Part shown: one piece after another, positions 6,152-9,246 of the stretch | How positions within the stretch are numbered: the first letter of the stretch is position 1 | Layout: the number at the start of each line of letters is the position of its first letter | Program-made: the position numbers and the translations under genes | The notes under the pieces: model-generated | What the model was told of the DNA's origin: nothing | Databases searched by the model: none | Seen by the model: the letters and a program-made list of their open reading frames with translations, nothing else | Source: Burkholderiales bacterium | GTDB taxonomy: Bacteria > Pseudomonadota > Gammaproteobacteria > Burkholderiales > CAIKXV01 | DNA: 9,246 nucleotides | Direction of reading: 5' to 3' | Assembly: GCA_014379045.1 (NCBI GenBank) | Contig: JACMMK010000071.1 | Location: 1-9,246 of the forward strand

Positions 6152-6517
6152 ATGGAACCGAATTCAATCATCAAGAACGTCGTCGAGTTCCTGTGGGAAC
6201 GGCCGGACGACGGTCACCAGGACGGCGCGTACTCGAAGATGCTGGTGACGCCGGACACGACCGGCTCCCGGTACTTCGACTATCGCATTTCCTGCTATCA
6301 GCCGAAAGCGCAGGTAGCGCCGCACCGGCACCGGATCCAGGAGCAGATCTACCATGTGCTCGACGGTGAAGGGTTGATGGAGATCGACGGCCGACGGCAG
6401 GTCGTGCGCAGGCACGATGTCGTCTTTATCGCGCCCGGTAGCGAGCATGCGCTGTACAACACCGGGCTGACGGATCTCACCTTCATCGTGGTGACCTCGC
6501 CCCCGGTCGATCGGTAA
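6152..6517 (+). CDS. Small single-domain cupin (cupin_2-like)
   Basis: A 121-residue single beta-barrel cupin. Motif 1 is PHRHRIQEQIYHVLDGEG (57-74), with metal ligand candidates His58, His60 and Glu64 spaced as in HxH(x)3E. Motif 2 is DVVFIAPGSEHALYN (89-103), with His99 as the fourth ligand. All four ligands are present, so a divalent metal site is likely. No signal peptide or membrane segment is seen. Small cupins serve as dioxygenases, isomerases, decarboxylases or metabolite sensors, so the family alone does not give the reaction. The gene heads a plus-strand operon with two carboxymuconolactone decarboxylase-like genes (52 bp gap to the next), and cupins are often found beside or fused to that family; a joint role on a ring-cleavage or lactone-type acid is inference. 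It is divergent from the arylmalonate decarboxylase-like operon and probably shares its regulator. Confidence 0.88.
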   Translation: MEPNSIIKNVVEFLWERPDDGHQDGAYSKMLVTPDTTGSRYFDYRISCYQPKAQVAPHRHRIQEQIYHVLDGEGLMEIDGRRQVVRRHDVVFIAPGSEHALYNTGLTDLTFIVVTSPPVDR

Positions 6518-6556
6518 CAGCGTCGTCCACGAAGCGGCTTCATGCTGCGAACCCAT

Positions 6557-6563
6557 GGGAGAA
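6557..6563 (+). promoter_or_regulatory. Ribosome binding site that decides the start at 6570
   Basis: GGGAGAA lies 6 bases before ATG 6570. It overlaps the in-frame ATG at 6555, which itself has no purine-rich site in front, so 6570 is the likelier start. Confidence 0.55.
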
Positions 6564-6569
6564 CTCATT

Positions 6570-6944
6570 ATGCAGGATGACCTTTATGCGCGCGGACTCG
6601 CGCTTCGCAAACAAGTACTCGGTGAAGACCATGTCGACAAACTGCTCGCCGGGGCGGACCGCTTCGCGATGCCGCTGCAACAGCTCGAAACGGAGTACGT
6701 GTGGGGACTGGTGTGGTCGCGCCCGGGCCTGGAGACGAAGACGCGGTGCATGTTGAACCTGGCGATGATGACTGCGCTGAACCGCCCGAACGAACTGCGC
6801 CTGCAACTCACGACAGCGCTTGCGAATGGCTGCACGAAAGAGGAGATCGTCGAGGTCCTGCTGCAGGCGAACGCGTACTGCGGCGGGCCCGCCGGCGTCG
6901 ACGCGTTTCGCGCCGCGCGTGAAGTGTTCGCAGCCGCCGGCTAG
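6570..6944 (+). CDS. Carboxymuconolactone decarboxylase-family protein, PcaC-like (paralogue 1, Gln at the usual His position)
   Basis: A 124-residue, all-helical cytoplasmic protein of the carboxymuconolactone decarboxylase family, closest in pattern to PcaC of the protocatechuate branch. Landmarks: RKQVLGEDHVDK (13-24), EYVWGLVWSRPGLETKTRCM (42-61), LNLAMMTALNRPNELRL (62-78), NGCTKEEIVEVLLQANAYCG (86-105), with Cys104. There is no CxxC, so it is not an AhpD-type peroxidase. Where PcaC proteins and the next gene have ELRLH, this one has ELRLQ (Gln79, codon 6804-6806). That His is a candidate catalytic or substrate residue, so the change may alter or abolish activity. Length is normal for PcaC. 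The neighbouring gene at 6954 is an obvious paralogue, 9 bases downstream, whose ribosome binding site overlaps this stop codon, so the two are probably translated together and may form a mixed oligomer. No other pca gene is present, so the true substrate is open. Confidence 0.92.
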   Translation: MQDDLYARGLALRKQVLGEDHVDKLLAGADRFAMPLQQLETEYVWGLVWSRPGLETKTRCMLNLAMMTALNRPNELRLQLTTALANGCTKEEIVEVLLQANAYCGGPAGVDAFRAAREVFAAAG

Positions 6945-6953
6945 GGACGAGTC

Positions 6954-7358
6954 ATGGCCCACGACGAAACGCAGACGCGCGGACATGCGCAGCGCCTGGC
7001 AACAGCACGGCGCATCCGGCGCGAGGTGCTCGGCGACGCGCACATCCAGCAATCGGCGGCAGACGGTGACCCGTTAATGCGCCCGAAGACCGAGATGTCG
7101 GAGTACGTCTGGGCCCACATCTGGAGTCGGCCTGGCTTGAGCCGCAAGACCCGCAGCGTGATCAACCTGGCGCTGCTGACGGCCATGAACCGTCCCGAAG
7201 AATTGCGCCTGCACATCAACGGCGCGCTCAACAACGGTCTCGAGGCCGAGGAAATCATGGAAGTCCTGCTGCAATGCGGGACGTACTGTGGCATCGCCGC
7301 CGCCAAGGACAGTTTCGCGATCATGGCGGAGGTGTTCGAAGCGCGCGGCATCGAGTGA
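6954..7358 (+). CDS. Carboxymuconolactone decarboxylase-family protein, PcaC-like (paralogue 2, conserved His present)
   Basis: A 134-residue protein of the same family as its upstream neighbour, clearly a tandem paralogue: both share EYVW, then IWSRPGL or VWSRPGL, KTR, NLA, NRP.ELRL, AL.NG, EEI.EVLLQ and YCG. Here ELRLHINGALNNG (83-95) keeps the family His (His87, codon 7212-7214), and Cys112 lies in TYCG. The N-terminus is about 9 residues longer and polar, with no signal peptide. PcaC-type enzymes decarboxylate 4-carboxymuconolactone to the enol-lactone in the cytoplasm; this copy looks catalytically complete, but the substrate need not be the same. AGGGA at 6943-6947 lies 6 bases before ATG 6954 and overlaps the TAG of the previous gene. 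It is the last gene of the cupin operon and ends 66 bp from the convergent Bug 3 gene. Confidence 0.92.
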   Translation: MAHDETQTRGHAQRLATARRIRREVLGDAHIQQSAADGDPLMRPKTEMSEYVWAHIWSRPGLSRKTRSVINLALLTAMNRPEELRLHINGALNNGLEAEEIMEVLLQCGTYCGIAAAKDSFAIMAEVFEARGIE

Positions 7359-7391
7359 TGGCGTGAACCGTTGCCTTCCGGTCAAGCCTGC

Positions 7392-7403
7392 CAGGCGCGC
7401 CTG
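7392..7403. terminator. GC palindrome in the convergent gap, possible weak bidirectional terminator
   Basis: CAGGCGCGCCTG is a perfect 12-bp palindrome in the 66-bp space between the 3' ends of the second decarboxylase paralogue and Bug 3. A stem here would serve both strands, but the loop would have to come from the palindrome centre and no T-tract follows, so termination by it alone is doubtful. Confidence 0.3.
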
Positions 7404-7424
7404 CCGCAGTGAGACCTCGCGCCG

Positions 7425-8408
7425 TTACTGCTGCACCTTCACGCCGGCGCTCTTGACGACGTCGGCCCATTTCTGCCGGTCGGCCGCCATCGACCTGGCA
7501 AACGCCTCCGGCGTCGTCGTGATCGGATCGGCACCTTGGGCGGACAAGGTCTTGAACAGCTCCGGGGTCTTCAGCGCCGCGTTGATGTCGCGGTTCAGGC
7601 GTTCGACCAGCGGCCGCGCCATGTCGCGCGGCCCGATGATGCCGTACCACCCGCTCACCTCGAAATTCGGCACGCCGGCTTCGCGCACCGTCGGCACCTC
7701 GGGCAATGCCGAGGAGCGCTCAGGCGTGGTGACGCCGAGCGCGCGCATGCGCCCGGACTTGATGTAGCCGATCGCGGCGGGCACGCTCGGGAACGCGAAC
7801 TGTATGTGCCCGCCGAGCACGTCCGCGAGTGCGAGCGACTGCCCCCGGTATGGAATGTGGTCGTACTGCACCTTGGTGAGTATCTGGAACAGCTCGGCCG
7901 ACATGTGGCTCGGCGAACCCACGCCCGAGGTGCCGTAGCTCAACTCGCCGGGACGCTTCTTCGCGAGCGCGATGAACTCCTTGACCGTGCGTACCGGCAA
8001 CGACGGGTGCACCACGAGCACATTGGGCACGTTCGCGCAGACGGCGATCGCGGTGAAGCCGTTGACCGGATCGAACGGCAACTTCGCATAGATCGACGCA
8101 TTGATCACGAAGCCTTCCGGAATCATCTGCATCGTATGTCCATCGGGCGGCGCCTGATGGGTGAGTTCGCCCGCGACGATGTGATTGGCGCCCGGGCGCG
8201 AGTCGATGATCACCTGATGCGCATAACCTTCGGACAGCTTGGAGGCCAGCGCGCGCGCGATGATTTCGGTTGCCCCACCGGGTGCGACGCCGACCAGCAG
8301 CCGGATCGGTTTGGTCGGAAAAGCCGCCTGCGCGAACGCGCTCCCCGCCCAACACAGGGTCGCCGCCACGATGGCGCGTGCTGCACCGCGAGCTACGTCA
8401 GTCGTCAT
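7425..8408 (-). CDS. Bug/TctC-family tripartite tricarboxylate transporter substrate-binding protein (copy 3)
   Basis: A 327-residue periplasmic binding protein with a signal peptide (about residues 1-26: Arg7 and Arg11, hydrophobic AIVAATLCWAGSA, likely cleavage after AFA). Mature landmarks: FPTKPIRLLVGVAPGGATE, VIIDSRPGANHIVAGELT, APPDGHTMQMIPEG, LVVHPSLPVRTVKEFIALAK, LSYGTSGVGSPSHMSAELFQ, HIPYRGQSLALADVLGGHIQ and VPTVREAGVPNFE. It is more divergent than copies 1 and 2: the PxGGxxD loop reads PGGATE (Glu48 in place of Asp), and VPF is VGV. It may therefore bind a different type of ligand. ATG 8408 is chosen because GGAGGAG at 8413-8419 precedes it closely and the signal peptide begins there; an upstream in-frame extension to 8480 looks non-coding. 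It is divergent from the second MmgE/PrpD gene, with which it may form a functional pair. Membrane subunits are absent. Confidence 0.93.
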   Translation of the reverse strand: MTTDVARGAARAIVAATLCWAGSAFAQAAFPTKPIRLLVGVAPGGATEIIARALASKLSEGYAHQVIIDSRPGANHIVAGELTHQAPPDGHTMQMIPEGFVINASIYAKLPFDPVNGFTAIAVCANVPNVLVVHPSLPVRTVKEFIALAKKRPGELSYGTSGVGSPSHMSAELFQILTKVQYDHIPYRGQSLALADVLGGHIQFAFPSVPAAIGYIKSGRMRALGVTTPERSSALPEVPTVREAGVPNFEVSGWYGIIGPRDMARPLVERLNRDINAALKTPELFKTLSAQGADPITTTPEAFARSMAADRQKWADVVKSAGVKVQQ

Positions 8409-8452
8409 GCTGCTCCTCCAGGGACGGGTCCCCGCGGAGCAGGGCCGGTGCG

Positions 8453-8466
8453 ACGGCTTCAGCCGT
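8453..8466. repeat. Perfect inverted repeat in the leader of Bug 3
   Basis: ACGGCT-TC-AGCCGT has 6-bp arms and a 2-base centre, 45 bp upstream of ATG 8408. It could be an operator or a leader hairpin for Bug 3. It differs in sequence from the CGTKTGTACG-type repeats elsewhere in the window. Confidence 0.35.
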
Positions 8467-8539
8467 TCTGACCCGTTCACGCTACCGGAGGCGAACGCCC
8501 TGGGTCAACACCTTGCACCGCCGCGACGCGTCTTTTCTC

Positions 8540-8567
8540 TATACTGGCCGGCGCATCGTGTGTACGA
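8540..8567 (+). promoter_or_regulatory. Possible promoter -10 box followed by inverted repeat, upstream of the second MmgE/PrpD gene
   Basis: TATACT at 8540-8545 is a good -10 match in otherwise GC-rich DNA. The only -35-like hexamer, TTGCAC at 8513-8518, is 21 bases away, which is too far for a standard promoter, so an activator or an unrecognised -35 may be needed. Just downstream, TCGT-GTGT-ACGA (8556-8567) is a perfect inverted repeat close to the expected transcription start, where a repressor could block initiation. Its core resembles the repeat at 6079-6094. Confidence 0.4.
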
Positions 8568-8595
8568 GCGTCGACCCGTTGCACTCCCACAACGT

Positions 8596-8601
8596 GGAGG
8601 A
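8596..8601 (+). promoter_or_regulatory. Ribosome binding site that decides the GTG start at 8608
   Basis: GGAGGA with a 6-base spacer to GTG 8608. It supports a GTG start for the following gene; the encoded protein begins with the family-typical first helix soon after. Confidence 0.7.
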
Positions 8602-8607
8602 CTCCCC

Positions 8608-9246
8608 GTGGCAAGACTCGACGGCAAGGCCGAATCCCTGAGCCGGCAGTTTGCAGCGTTCGTCGCGCCCCTGCGCTTCGATGAGCTTCCGCCCGAAGTC
8701 GTCGACCGCGCGAAGGGCGTCACGCTGCAGGCACTGACCTCCGCGCTGCTCGCGCGCGATCTGCCGGCGAGCAGGCAGGCGCTGGCACTGATGCAGGAGG
8801 AGGAATCCGGTGGCGGCGGCGCCGCCACGGTGCTCGTGTCCGGCACCAAGCTCACCAGGAGCGGCGCCGCCTTCGTCAACGCCGAGATGATTCTCGCAGG
8901 CGGCAAGTGGGACACGTTCCGCATGCTCACGCATCCTGGTTCGGCGATCCTGCCTGCAGCGATCGCCGCGGCCGAGACCACCGGATGCTCCGGCAGGGCG
9001 TTTCTCACCGGGCTTGCGGCCGGCTACGAAGTGATGCTGCGCATGGCCGCAGAGTTCATTCCCACCGTGATGGCGCGCGGCTTTCACGCGGGACCGGTGT
9101 TCGGTATCTTCGGCGCCGCGGTGGCGGCCGCGAAGATACAGGGGTTCGACGCGAGCCAGATCCACAGCACGATCGCCCAGTGCGTGAACCTCGCCTCGGG
9201 CAACCTCGAGGGCGCACGCAGCGGCGGCCGCTCGCTGCGCGAAGGC
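8608..9246 (+). CDS. MmgE/PrpD-family protein with altered active-site loop (C-terminus cut by window edge)
   Basis: The first 213 codons are visible, about half of a typical 450-residue MmgE/PrpD protein. The fold is recognisable: an N-terminal helix SLSRQFAAFVAPLRF (10-24), LPPEVVDRAKG, TVLVSGTKLTRSGAAFVNAE (74-93), THPGSAILPAAIAAAE (108-123), ARGFHAGPVFGIFGAAVAAA and QCVNLASGNLEGARSGGRS. The usual loop NGxxxHxLDYDDT is replaced by NAEMILAGGKWDT (91-103): the His position is Leu96, the catalytic-type Asp is Gly99, and only the last Asp (Asp102) and Thr103 remain. His109 and the His of GFH are kept. It is therefore a distinct subfamily and probably does not perform the standard dehydratase or decarboxylase chemistry in the same way. 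The C-terminal lysine and lid residues are outside the window. The gene is divergent from Bug 3 across a 199-bp gap. Confidence 0.9.
   Translation, partial: MARLDGKAESLSRQFAAFVAPLRFDELPPEVVDRAKGVTLQALTSALLARDLPASRQALALMQEEESGGGGAATVLVSGTKLTRSGAAFVNAEMILAGGKWDTFRMLTHPGSAILPAAIAAAETTGCSGRAFLTGLAAGYEVMLRMAAEFIPTVMARGFHAGPVFGIFGAAVAAAKIQGFDASQIHSTIAQCVNLASGNLEGARSGGRSLREG

Noticed and set aside
7536..8471. A 311-codon open frame on the plus strand
   Set aside because: It mirrors Bug 3 antisense; the translation is Arg/His/Asp-rich and lacks family motifs or a ribosome binding site.
8469..8507. TGACCC (8469-8474) and GGGTCA (8502-8507), with inner CGTTC and GAACG arms
   Set aside because: The arms are complementary, but the 27-base spacer and the imperfect register between inner and outer arms make a functional operator or hairpin doubtful.
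8539..9165. A 208-codon open frame on the minus strand
   Set aside because: It is antisense to the second MmgE/PrpD gene, which has a strong ribosome binding site and clear family motifs.
1..9246. CRISPR arrays, tRNA/rRNA genes, insertion sequences or phage genes
   Set aside because: No regularly spaced repeats, tRNA-like cloverleaf, transposase motif, terminal inverted repeats or target duplications were seen on either strand.

Overview
The window looks like a catabolic accessory region of a GC-rich betaproteobacterium, most likely Burkholderiales (Bordetella, Achromobacter or a relative). This is inference from strongly GC-rich third codon positions and from three separate Bug/TctC-type periplasmic solute-binding proteins, a family greatly expanded in that order. 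No rRNA, tRNA, CRISPR array or insertion sequence was seen.

Layout, left to right. (1) 1-301, minus: 5' part of an XRE-type helix-turn-helix regulator that runs off the left edge. It is divergent from (2) 418-1410, plus, a 4,5-dihydroxyphthalate decarboxylase-like protein, followed by (3) 1521-2525, plus, Bug protein 1. A convergent gap of about 250 bp follows. (4) A compact minus-strand operon reads right to left: an Asp/Glu racemase-superfamily enzyme resembling arylmalonate decarboxylase and maleate isomerase (6010-5279), Bug protein 2 (5211-4225) and an MmgE/PrpD-family enzyme (4221-2776). (5) Divergent from it is a plus-strand operon: a small cupin (6152-6517) and two tandem PcaC-like carboxymuconolactone decarboxylase paralogues (6570-6944 and 6954-7358). 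(6) Bug protein 3 (8408-7425, minus) converges on that operon and is divergent from (7) a second MmgE/PrpD-family protein starting at GTG 8608 and running off the right edge.

How the genes may work together (inference). Nearly every enzyme belongs to a family that decarboxylates, isomerises or dehydrates carboxylic acids, and the binding proteins belong to a family that mostly captures carboxylates. The likely theme is uptake and breakdown of one or more di- or tricarboxylic or aromatic acids, with no pathway I can name. The membrane subunits TctA/TctB are absent here, so the binding proteins must use transporters encoded elsewhere or serve in sensing.

The most interesting points are residue-level. 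The racemase-superfamily enzyme has Ala at the first catalytic cysteine site but keeps the second, which is the arylmalonate decarboxylase arrangement. The right-edge MmgE/PrpD protein has lost the Asp/His of its active-site loop, whereas the other copy keeps them. The two tandem decarboxylase paralogues differ at a conserved His (Gln in one, His in the other). Both divergent promoter regions carry a similar small inverted repeat built on CGTKTGTACG.
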